Source: Pyrocephalus nanus
Taxonomy: Eukaryota > Chordata > Aves > Passeriformes > Tyrannidae
Assembly: GCA_038380795.1 (NCBI GenBank)
Contig: CM076268.1
Location: 27,103,501-27,167,500, forward strand
Length of the DNA stretch: 64,000 bases
Reading direction: 5' to 3'
Positions 35,652-48,000 of the stretch are shown here, one piece after another. Within the stretch, counting starts at the first letter, position 1. Every line of letters begins with the position of its first letter. Both the position numbers and the translations under genes were made by a program. The notes beneath the pieces were generated by a model. It worked only from the letters and a program-made list of their open reading frames with translations. It was not told the origin of the DNA and searched no databases.

Positions 35652-35795
35652 ATAGAATCATAGAATATTCTGAGTTGGAAGGGACCCACTAGGATCATTG
35701 AGTTCAACTCCTGGCACTGGGCAGAACACCCCAAAATCATGTCATCTGCAGGAGAGTATTGTCTACATGCCTCCTAAACTCAGATAGGATTGGTT
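35652..35795 (-). mobile_element. CR1 LINE 3' end, second subfamily
   Basis: ATAGAATCATAGAATATTCT, GAGTTGGAAGGGACCCACTA, CAACTCCTGGCACTGGGC and GAGTATTGTCTACATGCCTC match a well-populated avian CR1 3' end in reverse orientation. It is less diverged than its neighbour 60 bp away. Confidence 0.88.
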
Positions 35796-38700
35796 CTAGA
35801 TGATTGTAAGACAGTATGTTTGAGACTTCAGGCCAGGAGCCATGTTTTAAGGGAGAGGAGGGAAAAGTACGTAATAATGTACATGGAAATGACTGCCTAA
35901 AAACTGGGGAAAAAAAAAAAAAGATAAGAAGAAAACAATGAGAAAGGACATGATTTAAGGACACTATTCCACCTGAGAAGTTATAATGTATAATGAAAAT
36001 GGACTTATTCTTTCCAACTGTACCAGCTGCTCTAGTAATATAGTACCTCCTCCCATGAGCAATGGCTTCTCTGTGTCCCAAGAACAGTTGTGCTACAACC
36101 CTTCTGCCTCAAAGACAGGGTTTTAAACCTTGCACTGTAACAATTATTTTAACATTTAACAGCCCTATTCAGTAATAGCAGTGTACACTATTATTACATA
36201 GCAGCAGAAACAAGCTTGAAGCCCATTTCCTTTCAGACTTTGCTCCCTCTGCTTCCTAAGCCATCTCTCCCACTGTGATGCTCCAAGCACCTCTCCATCA
36301 CTAGGGAGACAGCATTTCAGCAGATGGTTCTAATGTATGCATTTGGCAGATGATAGCTTAGAAATTGAGTCGATGACCAAACCATGCCTGCCTTGAATGG
36401 TGGTGAACCAAAACAAATTTCAGTGTTATGATCCATGGTCAAACTGGTTATGGAAAATACTAAATCTTTTTTTTTTTTTTTTTCCTAAATGGTTGTTTAA
36501 TGAAGATGTAAAGATACCAAATCAGGTCTCTGTGGCAAATATAAGAAAATTTTGGATACTAATAATTACTTATTTGGTTAAGGTTTCCTCCTGTCATCGA
36601 TCTCTGCATGAGCCTGCCATTAGCAAGGAGTAAAGAACCAGTCCACAAAAATAGCAGTCTCTTCTGTAATTAATTTGTAGGATGAGTTTTATTGACTTAA
36701 TTAATTAAAATTGTCACAAAATGATTAAATTATTTAGAAATTTAAAGAATTTCTGAGATAAAGGGAAATCTGGGAAAAGACAAAAAACTTATTTATATTG
36801 AACAATTTCCTCCATATCACAGTGCTCAATGTGTATTTTATTTATTTATATGTTATGTTCTTCAAAAAGGAAATGACTGTGAGACAAGACATTCCTTGGA
36901 GAGGAAGGGACACTCTTCTGCCCTTAGAGCCACTGGGAGAGCAGCTTCCAGTGCCATGGGGCAGACAGGCAGGGGAGCCCAGCAGCAGGAGTGTCTGTGA
37001 CACAGTGGGGACTGCTGAGAAGAAACAGGGACAGACAGCCTGCCAAAAGCACAGGATCTTTTTTGAAAGCCTTCTGCATTTCTAGTGGGTTCAGGATGAT
37101 TTAGTGATGAGACTTTATGACTTTCACTGGGTCTTGCTGTGCATCTTCTCAGTACTTTGTCAGTTCTTCCAATAACTCTTTTACTGTCCATAGAGCCAGA
37201 GTATTTCAACTAGTAGACTTGGCATCTGCTGTGTGCACAGCAGCAGCTTCTGCTGAAGCAGTAAATGCAGTTCAAGTGAAATTATGCAAAGTGTGGTGGT
37301 GAATTAAGATATCAGTTTTCTGTTTTCTCCACTGGTTGATAGTTTTTGTTCTCCTTACGTGATGCTTGGATATATCACCTTTTCTTAATGATACCACCAT
37401 AATTCAGTGTCACAGTAAGAGAATCAGATCTTTTCTTCTTTAATCTATTTGGGTTTTTTTGCTTTATAATCACATATGTGATGGAATCATGTACAAGCTT
37501 ATTTTCGCACCATTTAAGGTAAAACTAGTATTCTGTTTTATACTGGGTTAAAAGCATGGGTTTCAGATAAACAGTTCCATGAATTGCCCAGTTTTTGATG
37601 TGTTTGTACACTTAGATGGGCACCTGGGAAGCCATAATGCTCTGTATATGGATGTATTAATTTACTATTCCTTAGAGGTGGCCAATGCAGCCTCAGAAAG
37701 TTTGTGTAAGAGAAGCAGCTATCTCAGATGACCAATAAATTCTAACCTACCTCCATAAAAGCTACTGACCAGATACCATAATTACAGCAAAGACGAGTAA
37801 CTGATTGTTAGTCATCTCCAATTTCTGTTCTGTTTCATCTTTGGAAGATAGGGACCTGTTTTGTTCAGCTGCTTATTTTAAGAGTGCTTGATCAGTAAAA
37901 TTTCATAGTAGAATGCAAGACCAAACTACTGAGGGGATTGAAAAGAAAACTTGATTTTAAGAAATGTTTTTGGGTTTACTGTGCTGGAGCCTATTTGGAT
38001 TCAATTTACACTCTGCTTCCTTCAGATTTTATGGAGCTTTTACTTTCATGACTATGAACAGCAACTGTCAAAATCCGCATCATAGAATTAGGCCTGTGCA
38101 GATACTTTATGAGTCGGTCCCCTGGATAGATGTAAAAGGAGGAGAGTCTCCACGGTTGAGATCAACTAGACAGCTTCCCATGATTAAAGCTGTCATGCCA
38201 GTATCCATAAAGGGATCCGGTGTTTCCCTCAAAGCTCTGTCTTTCTGCAGTGAAGACGTCCCTCATTATTCTATCGGATATCCCCTATTTAAATGACTTC
38301 AGGATAAAAGATGCTTTCAGATGACACTATGAACTTTTAGTCTAGGATTCTACTTCTAAAGACATGAAAAAATTCCTAGCTCTAGCCTATTCAAGTTATA
38401 ATGCCTTTTTATAGGCAAAATACTTAGAATGAGAAGATACTTGGTCTTTTGCAGTGAGATCAGCATTATGTAATTTCACTGGATTTCTTATATGGCATAT
38501 AAAATATAGAATGTAACATAAAATATGGGATGTAGCAGAACACAAGAAAATGTTTTCACGGAAACATCAAGACTGACAAATAGAACTGATTATTCAGTGC
38601 GATATGTCTTGTTTGAATTGGATGTTGCTTATAAACATTTAAGTGGACTGATAGTTTAGAATTTGTTGTTTTGCAAATGCAAGGCTTTAAACTAACAGGT

Positions 38701-39280
38701 AAGCAAGCCCAGAGTTCCCTCAGTGGTGTGAATACACCCAAGAATTTGCTTATTGTCTCTACTCTCTCATGTGGTAGCTACTACTTAAAATTTGAAGGGT
38801 TGATTCTTGTGAGAACTGTCTGACGTAGCCCTGAGGAGGACTAGCAGAGACAGGAATGCTACTCAGCACGAGCTTGAAGTTGATTATGGCAGATATTGGC
38901 ATTCTGTCTAAAAACATGTTTGAAGTGAAACATTTTAACCACAGTAGACTGAAATCTGTCATTGTTACCTGAGCATGTGTAATAGTCTCTCGACAGCCTT
39001 TAGAGCAAAATAGTTTAGTTGCAGAAGGCTTGGTTTCCTGAAAGCCAAGTTTTTTTACTGTAAAAGGCTGGGCAATCCAAGCAGTGGTGGAAAATACAGT
39101 CCAGCCTATCTTGGATTGCTAACTAGCAGTTTACATTTAAGCAACAGTTTTTGGATGGGAAACTATTTGCAGCTTTTAGTTCTCTACTTTTTCACTCAAT
39201 CTGTCTTGAATTAGCTATTTAGCAGTCATGGTTCTTAAGTAGGGGAGGGTTGTACTCACAACTGGCATGATCATCAGACT
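35796..39280. other. Non-coding stretch with two GC-richer patches
   Basis: No recognised gene. It contains a 17-nt poly(T) run at 36467-36483, a GC-richer patch at about 36880-37050, and a CpG-retaining 110-codon plus-strand open frame at 37964-38296. None has clear gene structure. Confidence 0.45.
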
Positions 39281-39432
39281 TGGCCTTGAATACTCCCAGG
39301 TACAGGGCAACCACAACTTCTCTGGGCAGCCTATTCCAGTGCCTCACCACACTCAAATTAAAGAATTTCTTGCTATTATCTAATTTAAACCTGGCCTCTT
39401 ACAGTTCAAAGCCATTCCCCCTTGTTCTCATT
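39281..39432 (-). mobile_element. CR1 LINE fragment lacking its terminal tail
   Basis: CTTGAATACTCCCAGGTACA, CACAACTTCTCTGGGCAGCC, TATTCCAGTGCCTCACCACA, AAAGAATTTCTTGCTATTAT and AAAGCCATTCCCCCTTGTTC are in reverse CR1 order. The distal ATTCTATG end is missing on its left side. Confidence 0.85.
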
Positions 39433-41417
39433 TAATGAAATGAGAAAAATGTCCATTAGTTACATGAGGTCTAGAACATTTTCTTGTCACAATGCTTGTT
39501 ACATGAAGATTGTTTGTTTTTTTGGTTGTTAGAAAGTTATTTTTCTTACTTGCTGGAAAGCGTTAAAGAAAGGTAAAATGCAGAACTATTTCCATCCAGC
39601 AGCAGAATGAAGTTCCAAGTAGCTGTAGGCATTACCTGTCTTTGAGTGAAATGAAAAGGAAAACTGAAAACTGTAAGAGAGTCAGGAAAAAGGAGTCTGT
39701 TGGGTTGTGTTGGGGACTGGATGTTTATATCCCCATGACCAAAGGGTGTACCAAGAACTCATTGCAGTCTGATGATTTTAACAATCTTCCTCTTTTTCCT
39801 GACATATTTCCATTCTGGTGTGGCTCTGCCATTTGAAAGCAGAGTGTCTCTAAATCTAGGGTACATTTTCATTTTCCAAGATTCTCCTCCTCTACCTTCC
39901 CCCCCACCCCTTCCCCCAGAAATTCAGTACAGCTGTGACTTAACAACTTGGCAGCAGCACATTCCTGTCCTGTGCAATCACTGTGTGTCTGCCCAGTTCT
40001 TTTGATGCTATCAAGAAATCCGTTCAAGAGCTCAGCCCTGTCCTTGTGTATGTGACCATATTCCAAGCTAGGACCTAATCTCCTGCTCTCATTGCCCTCT
40101 GGTATCTATTCCACTTCACTAAAAGACCAGATTCATTCACCCCAGCTTGGGTCTCTGGTGTCACATTTCTTGCTTTCAGAGAATTTGAGCATTCATTTCC
40201 AGCTCAGAAAAGAATAGTGAGGAGGAGGGAACGCTTTCTGTGGGATCCTGGGTCTGGTCCTGTTGATCTTCAACACATCATGGGCAGCAGGGTGCCAGCC
40301 GGGGCCCTTCTGTGTCTAGAGCTTCATGTTAGTTTGTCTGGACGTATCCATCAGACATCTCTCATGCTCCTATACTTCCTATTTCTTTTCTGTGAGAAAA
40401 AAAAGGAAATGCAGAGGCAAAAAGGAGGTCACAAATCAGGGATCCAACTAAATGAAGATGTGATTAAAGTAGAGCAGGGAAAAAAGAAGTGCTTAATGTT
40501 TCATTCATGCTAGGGAAGGCATGGATCAGTCCTTGTGTTATCCAAACTAATTTGTCTTCCTTTAAAATACAGCCTTTTTATAGAGATAAGCTTGCTTAAT
40601 CAGAATGTTCTTTGATGAAAACATATCTGGCTAAAGTGCTAGTTCAGTGAGCGTTTTCTTAACGGTGCCATTGTTTGAAAAAATCTGTTTTGGTCTGTAG
40701 TACAGAAAAGGTGGAGTACCCTGTGGAGCTTTTCCCTATTAGTATGCTAGGCAATTGCTTATTTCTTCATTCACTAATCCCTCAGCACAACCCACAGATT
40801 TAGCATAGGCAAATAGAAATATTCACAATACGTGTAAATAAGCTTTTGGTTGTGAATAGGATTTGTTTGCTAGCTGTCGATCACTCCCTTTCCTTACTGT
40901 TCTTTATGCTATTGTTTTCAAAATCAGTGTCATGAAAAGTTGGAAAAGTAAGTATTTTGAATGGATTCTTCCCAATATGACACCACTTAAAAGCTGGATG
41001 TTGTCACAAGCAGATACTTAATCAAAGCTTAATCAACAAACTGGAAGAATCAAAATTAGTTGATGACCAAAACAAAATATAAATGTATTCTCTAATTGAT
41101 TAGAGTGGCTTGGGAGGTTCTGTAAATTAAAGATTTTGCCCAGCTGGAATAAAAATCAACGTTTCTTCCCATATTCCAGTGAGAAATAATGTTTAATAGC
41201 AGTTCAACAATCTCTGTTCCTGAGGAAAAGTAAGAAAAAGATGAATTAAATAAAAATGGCTTGTAGAAAATACCTGATAATATAAAGAGTGCTACTTTGT
41301 GTGTGTCAGTTTAATCAGGGCTGGGGTGGAGGCAGGACAGTGGGAGAAGTTTTGCAGTGAAACACTTTTTGCCTTGTATTTTCTTGCCTCTCACAGAAAA
41401 ATAATCTGTTAACATTT

Positions 41418-41432
41418 TATATATATATATAT
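41418..41432. repeat. (TA)n microsatellite
   Basis: About seven TA units inside a T-rich segment. Confidence 0.75.
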
Positions 41433-44400
41433 TTTATTTTTTTTAAGGAGAAACAGTAGCGGGAGGAGGGGGGAACAGCTCTCTGTGTCAAGAAGTGTTC
41501 TCCTTCAACCTACATCTAGCTTTCATTACATCCCATTGGAAGGAGTTGTCACAGTAGATCACTTAATCCTGTGAGAAAGGATGGCCCCTGTGCCTTGCTA
41601 GTGTGTGATGCAAGAAGGGAGCCTGGCCATCTCCTGGTGGGTAGTATGTCTCTGGCAGGTGTGCAGAATCTCAGGTGCAACTTTTCCAAACCAAAATATT
41701 TTGGGTTTGCACCAAAATATTTCCGATTTCAATCTAAATTTTTCATATCTCTAAGTTTGTCCAGAAAAAGCAGTATTTCAATAGGCTGGTTTTAGGCCTA
41801 CAAAGGCTACAAGCAAAAAGTGTAAAGCAGATATGAAACAGATCTGAGCATCAGACTGGTGATGCAGAGGGAAGGTAACCTATTGGATCAACAGACCAGC
41901 ACATCTGAAGTATTTCTGTATTTCTGTTCCAGTTATGTTCATGTGTTTGTCAGTTCTTATGGGAGGAGAAGTGTTGACATCTAAAATCTGCACTGAGTGA
42001 ATTGGCACTGACCTTAATGTAAGTTGAACAATACTTTAATTATTTTTAAACTATTTCAAGCAACTTTTATCTCCCAGTTACTGCTGCCACCATAGGGATC
42101 ATGAGAAATCCTCCAGAATGCTGATGCATCAAAATCATCTCAGCTCAGGGAATTGAAAGGGCATTTCTAAATTATGAGGCTAAAACGGTGCTGGCTAGTG
42201 TCATTCACAAGGACCTGCACGTCTCCATTGAAGTGCAGTAGAGACCTAACCATCTGACTTTGTAGTCAGGCAAAAATCACAGGGAAAGGGCTCATGGAAT
42301 ACTTTGTCATCAGTCATTAGAGAATTAAAGAATAATATTTTCTCTGGGAAAAGTAATTCTAGGCATATTTATAAATAACTTATTTGCATACTTACTGAGG
42401 TGGAGGGTATTGTTGGAGGCCTTCTCCCTTTCAATTACATTTGACACACAATAATTATTTTTCTTTTAAGAACACATCCAGTAAAATGAAATGAATATGA
42501 AAAAGCTGTCAAGCATGCAATTGTAATGGTATAGTGTGAAAAGCTGGGAAGTGAAAAAGATGGCATATTGAGAGAGACATCTAATTTCTGAGTCCTGAAG
42601 TTTAATTTTGGCTTCACATTGCATTATTAACAATAATAGAGGAAAGGGGGGAGGAAAATAAACCAGATAGGATTTGTCAAACAAAAGTTTTCACATCTCA
42701 GAAATGAGAAGCAAAGGCTTGGAGCATACATCCAGGGAAACTCACTTTTCTTCCCTAGAGGTAGGGCAGCTTTTCACTCAAGGTCTTGGACTAATTCTCT
42801 GCTTTCCATACCTCTGTAGTGTATGATGAGAGATACACCTGCAATTCAGCAGCCCAGTAAAAGGAGGCCACAAATTTTCAGAACTGTGTAATTTTTCAAG
42901 GTGCAGGCAAGTGAACAAGGTACAGCATCAGCTGCTGGATGTACTGCAGAACATGGCACATTGCAAAGTAAATCAGCTAGCCTGCTACTTTAAAAAAAAA
43001 GTGCCAGGACCATTTTTAGATAGAAAAATGAAAAGTAGGATAAATTGTTTGCAAAAGTATGACAGGGAAAAAAATATTAATGATCTATGAAATGAGGGGA
43101 AAAAAAGTCTACTGATTTCAGTAGAGAATACCCAGCAACTTTGGAATACTATTATTCTTGTCAGTTCAGCTGCCTCCAATTAAGTGTGTACCATATGTGA
43201 TATTTTAAAATCCTCAAAAATTCACTAGACATAATTATTTTTTGGGAGAAAGACATAGTGCTAAGTATATTTTAGATTTTTCTCCTTTCTCTTTGCATTC
43301 CACCCTCTTTGATCCAAATAGTTTTCTTTTTAAATGCTTAAATTTGGATTTCCTGGCAACATGGACGTTTTATAAATTAACTGCCTCTGCCTAGCAGCTG
43401 TAGAAACATTTCAGGGACAGTTAATGATTTACAACAACTAAAACTTAATGCGGAGAAAGCCTCACATGCCCGAGTGGCTCTTACACTATCCTTGAGAGAA
43501 TTCATTTGCAGAGAAAGAGATGCCACTGAGGATCTTTTCTAAAACTCAGATCACCCTTTCTGTTGACAATTTAGTGTTTTCTAGTGTGGAAAAAGTGCAA
43601 CACTTGACACTCTATCAGCCCTTTATTGGAATTTCAGCTTTAAGGTCTACTGCTAGTATTCGCAGATCAGTCACACAAAGAAAGGTTTTTTTTAGAAAAA
43701 GTATGTTTGTATACAAAGTTGCATAGTCTCCTTAACTTAGGCAAGTATATTTAATTTTATTAATTTTAAAATGCCGTGTCAACCATCATGGGCTTATGGT
43801 TTTTCATATATGTGGAAGTGAATCAGATCTAATCTTCTACAAGTTTGTCTTCCTCAACTGCAAAAGAGCAATGCAGGAGAAGGTACAAATATATAAGCGA
43901 ATGAGGCAAGGCAATGACAGGACTGGAGGCTTTAATGCATTCTAAGGTTGCATGTTTTGATATTTCTTTTCCCTTTTTATTCTGCCACTGCTAGTAGTAT
44001 GCTTTCTGTCACTTATTTTCTTCTAGGGTTGTCTCTGAGTCCCAGCCCCCAGAGTGCCACTTAGATTCCCTCCCAGCCAACTGTTTCTCTAAGTGAAATA
44101 GATAAGAAGGGTGAAAGTGTAGCTGAATTAAGATAATTTGAATTAAGAAACTCTTATACAAATAGATCTAATAAACATGTCTTTCTTGAGCAGAGATTGA
44201 AATGCTGAACTATAGATGTCAGAAACATTTACATTTTAATGACATTATTTAAAACATGAGGCAACATCCTTGAATTTCCCTGCTAGTCTTTGTCTTCAGA
44301 ATGGGAGTGGCTGAAGAACATGAGAAGTTTTTCATATCTGCTGATTACAGTGACTGTACCATAGAGCATCCATCAGGGACTAGAACACACCTGGAACAGA

Positions 44401-45816
44401 AGCTGAGAAAATGCAGAAAGCAAGAACAAGAAACTCAAAGCCCCAAATAAATACTCTTGAGGTGATTTCAAACAGCAAATTCTCAAAGTTAACACAGAGC
44501 AGTTGTATACCAGCAGCCAAAGGATAATCAAAGGAAGACAATACCGTTTAGTATGATTGTCTCAAGAGCTTTGGAAAGGTAAACAATTGAATTCTGACTG
44601 GGCAGCAGAAATCAAGAATTGTAGTGAGTAAATCGGATAAGGCTGAGTGCAACAGGACCTTACACAGACATATCCCACACGCTTTGGCTATGGCTCTTTT
44701 CATTACCGTTGCCTTTTTAGTAACACTAAATTCAGCTACAGATGTTTAAAAACTGTGATTAGAGATTCTGTGCTAGGCAGAGAAAAAGGAAAAAAGGATC
44801 TGTGTCAGCCCTCTCTTTCTCTTTTAGGTTTCATGCAGCATTCATAGGGGAGCCTCTTGAAAAGAATCAGAGTTCAGTGAAAATGCATTCTAAAAAGGCC
44901 TTTGATGAATCCTGAAGCTACCCTGTTGCTTTACACTAGCTAAAAATACATGCTACTAAAAGGAAAGTAATCCTGATTGTATTCTGATAGCATCTCCCTT
45001 CAAAAAGGTGTCATATGTCTATGTCCTATCTAAGGAAATAGGTGCCCTCCCAAGACTGCCAATAGCTAAAGAATTTGGGCTGAGCAAGTCTCTGGGACGA
45101 TGGAATTTTCTTGTAGCACTCTGAGAATGAAGGGCAAGGGTTTCATGAGATTCCATTCAGTGGTGCTTGAAAAATAGTCAAAGTGCTTGTGTGTTTATGA
45201 GTCATGAAGTGAAGCCAGTTGCAGACTTACTGAGGTTGCAGGCTGGTATCTCCACCACAGTATTTCTCATGGTATGAGTTAAAGTAAATCCAGTGATGTT
45301 ACTAGAGCTGGAACTGCCCAACCTCAAGCCTACACACAAAGTTGCAAAATGGTTTAAAAATAAACTATCCAGCTGTTTAAACCTGCAAACAATGTCTGGT
45401 TTTAAGTTCTATGGCTATGATTGCACTTGGTCCAAGCACAACATCTATTGCCGTAGAGATTTTCAGTATTAATTTCTGCAGTCAAAGAACTGGTGCCCTA
45501 CCAGATTCCCCATCTTGGAACACTTCAAGTGAGAAGGAATCAGCTAAAATGGAGCAGAGTGCAGGACAGGTCTTCCTGTCTGTGAGCAGTAATCTCTTAA
45601 TGCTCTGAAATGCTTGTCTCAAATCCTCTAACCTACAAAATGAGGTTGTGGTTTCTGTATTTCTTAGCTTGTCATCCTGAATGTCACTACCAGCTACATT
45701 GTTAAGTCTTTCAAGGGAAAAAGCACACAACCCTCAGATTTTGAAACAGTTCCATCTGTATTTGGCAGTAGCCAAATTTACTTCTTCACAGCTACCTTGG
45801 AGCTAGACAATATGTT

Positions 45817-45834
45817 CAAATAAATAAATAAATA
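45817..45834. repeat. (AAAT)n microsatellite
   Basis: Four consecutive AAAT units. Confidence 0.7.
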
Positions 45835-47010
45835 GCACCCGTGTTTCCAAGAGGCTTTAGAGTATGAACAGAGGCAAATATTAAAGGGCAAAAATAAAGG
45901 AGTAGGAGTGGAAAAATTTGGGGAGTGTAAGAGATCAATAAAGGCAGAGGCTTTTTTGTAGCTGGAATTTTCTTTAGCATTGTGAACTTTGTTGTATCAC
46001 CATGGCATGCTGCCGATGCTAGAGAAATGACAAACCTCAAGGCTTTTGGCTTGCATTGCCTCCTCTGATAAATCAAAACTTCTGAAAACTGTGATTCAAG
46101 TAGTTACTGCATACAATTTTTCCTTCTCTCAGGAAAAATTCATTCCTGTGCAAAAAGGCATTTGCATCACTTCTAGACCACAGATTTTTCAGTTCTGTGG
46201 AGAGCAATAGCACTGAAGAACAGACTAGAAAGAGGTGGCAGAGTACCCTGTATGAGACATGATAGGTTTTTGTGTAGTGGCACATTCCTGTTCTGTCAAG
46301 GGGTGGATTTTGTGGAAAGGAACAGCTCTTGCAAATTAGCAAAATGGGCTTGAGATATGTTAAAATATCAAAAGAGGGAAAGCTGATGAGTAGGAGAGAG
46401 AGGCTACCTTTCCCTCTGAGCTTTTAAGACTGCCTGTGATGCTCAGATTTCACAATTCAGGGAATCCTTTGTCAGTCTAATGTCCCTATTGATGAAGCAG
46501 GGCCAGACACAGTTCCTTTTGTCCTCTTACCTGATAGGAAAACCAGGGCTGAGAGAAGAACAGTGTAGAGGATGACTCTGCCCTCATACTTAACCTGTGG
46601 TATCAGGAAGAGAAAGGATAGTTAGGGGACTGACTGAATGAAGCTGATGAATGGCTGCCATCCTTAGGGCAATTTCACTCTCTCATAGGAATTCACTGCA
46701 GTGTGTAACCACAACACCTTGAGCAACTATACAGTTTAACATGGTGTTTGCACATTCTTCATAAGTTTTGTTGCAAGTTGCAAAATAATTAGTGTTTACT
46801 TAAAGATCTATCTCCTGCAGTCCAGTTACTAGTTTGGAATTTCAGCTTGATTTTTTTTTTTCTTTCTGGTGTTTTTGCAAGGTTCTAATGATAGGATGGT
46901 AATGAAAGTGTTAAAAAATTATTTACAAAGGCTCCAGCTAGAATAAAATAGGACAAAAAGAGTCAAATACCTAGATCATTAGCTTTTGTGAAAATGAGAA
47001 AACTCATTAC

Positions 47011-47028
47011 TTTTTTTTTTTTTTTTTT
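47011..47028. repeat. Poly(T) tract, 18 nt (poly(A) on the minus strand)
   Basis: On the minus strand an ATTAAA lies about 13 bases before the A run, an arrangement seen in retrocopied transcript ends. No gene body was recognised upstream. Confidence 0.8.
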
Positions 47029-48000
47029 GCTGTGGACTTTTAATAATTCATTTCAATAGGTGCTTGAGAACTATACATGAATGCTACTGTATTTCTCCTT
47101 TCCTACATCATATCTTTAAGGCTAGGTGGATGTCTGAAGTGCAGTGAAACTTTTCACTTTTGTAAGAATTGCTTTGTGTGTCATGATGGGAAGAAGCACT
47201 GAAGAGTGGTGCACTATCCCTTAAGAATCTGAAACCTCAGTTCCAAGCTTGGCTTGAATTGCAACTGAAATAAGTAAATACTTAATCTTTAACTCTTAAA
47301 TTTTCACTGATGCCCTTGATGAAAGTATCCATTTAAATGGCTGATGTAATTGTGTAGCACTTCCTCTGTTGAGGACCACAGAACTCACAGCAGGGTTATT
47401 GATTTTTAAGGGAGAAGTGTGTGTCTCATACAAAAACTTCCACAACAGCAGATTTTTTTTTCAGATTGGGAACTGGGAGCATTTTCATAACAGCGAGAAA
47501 AAAACAAGACCATCGAGTCCCTGAAATGAGCTGCTGGAATCATTGTCCCAGTTCCAGGTTCAGTTTGGCACCCACTGTGGCTGCACCTGCTGATGCTGTT
47601 GTGTTGACAGGTACAGATCACCAGTCATGAAGGAGAAAACCATGAAACAGGCAACAACTGGCTCTGACTGCATAAAGTAATTACCTATCCCAGAGCCTTA
47701 GGCAGCAGTACCTAAAAGGAAGCAGGTGGACCACCATGGACTCTGTGTGCTTTCTCCCCTCTCCCCAAGTACAATAGCCATCAAACATGCAAAGACATTT
47801 TGCGAAGTGATGGCTAAACAGAGTCTCCCAAGTATGTGAGAGTATGTTGTTCTCTCTTCTTTTACATGCATCCTTCAGATATCTACTCTCCACAGAGATT
47901 TTCTGCTTGTATTTTGAAACTGAGTGCATTTTGCATCTTAAATGAATGTGCTGAGTGTAAGCAGAGAAAGATGGAGTTTTTGTGTGCTGTTGAGTGGTGT

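Larger units (their letters stand above)
39433..48000. other. Long AT-rich unique stretch
   Basis: No gene recognised. Simple repeats only: (TA)n at 41418-41432, (AAAT)n at 45817-45834 and poly(T) at 47011-47028. A weak resemblance to the repeat at 14.1 kb (CTAATCTCCTGCTCTCATTG) lies near 40075. Confidence 0.45.

Noticed and set aside
35737..36081. 114-codon minus-strand open frame
   Set aside because: It overlaps the CR1 end at 35652-35795 and a poly(A) run. No coding features.
43465..43480. A-box-like sequence GCCCGAGTGGCT
   Set aside because: No matching B box at the right distance and no folding potential for a tRNA.
45478..45608. Plus-strand open segment after TTTCTGCAG at 45474-45482
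   Set aside because: Protein-like at first glance, but the acceptor tract is weak, no donor or start is defined, and the family is not recognised.
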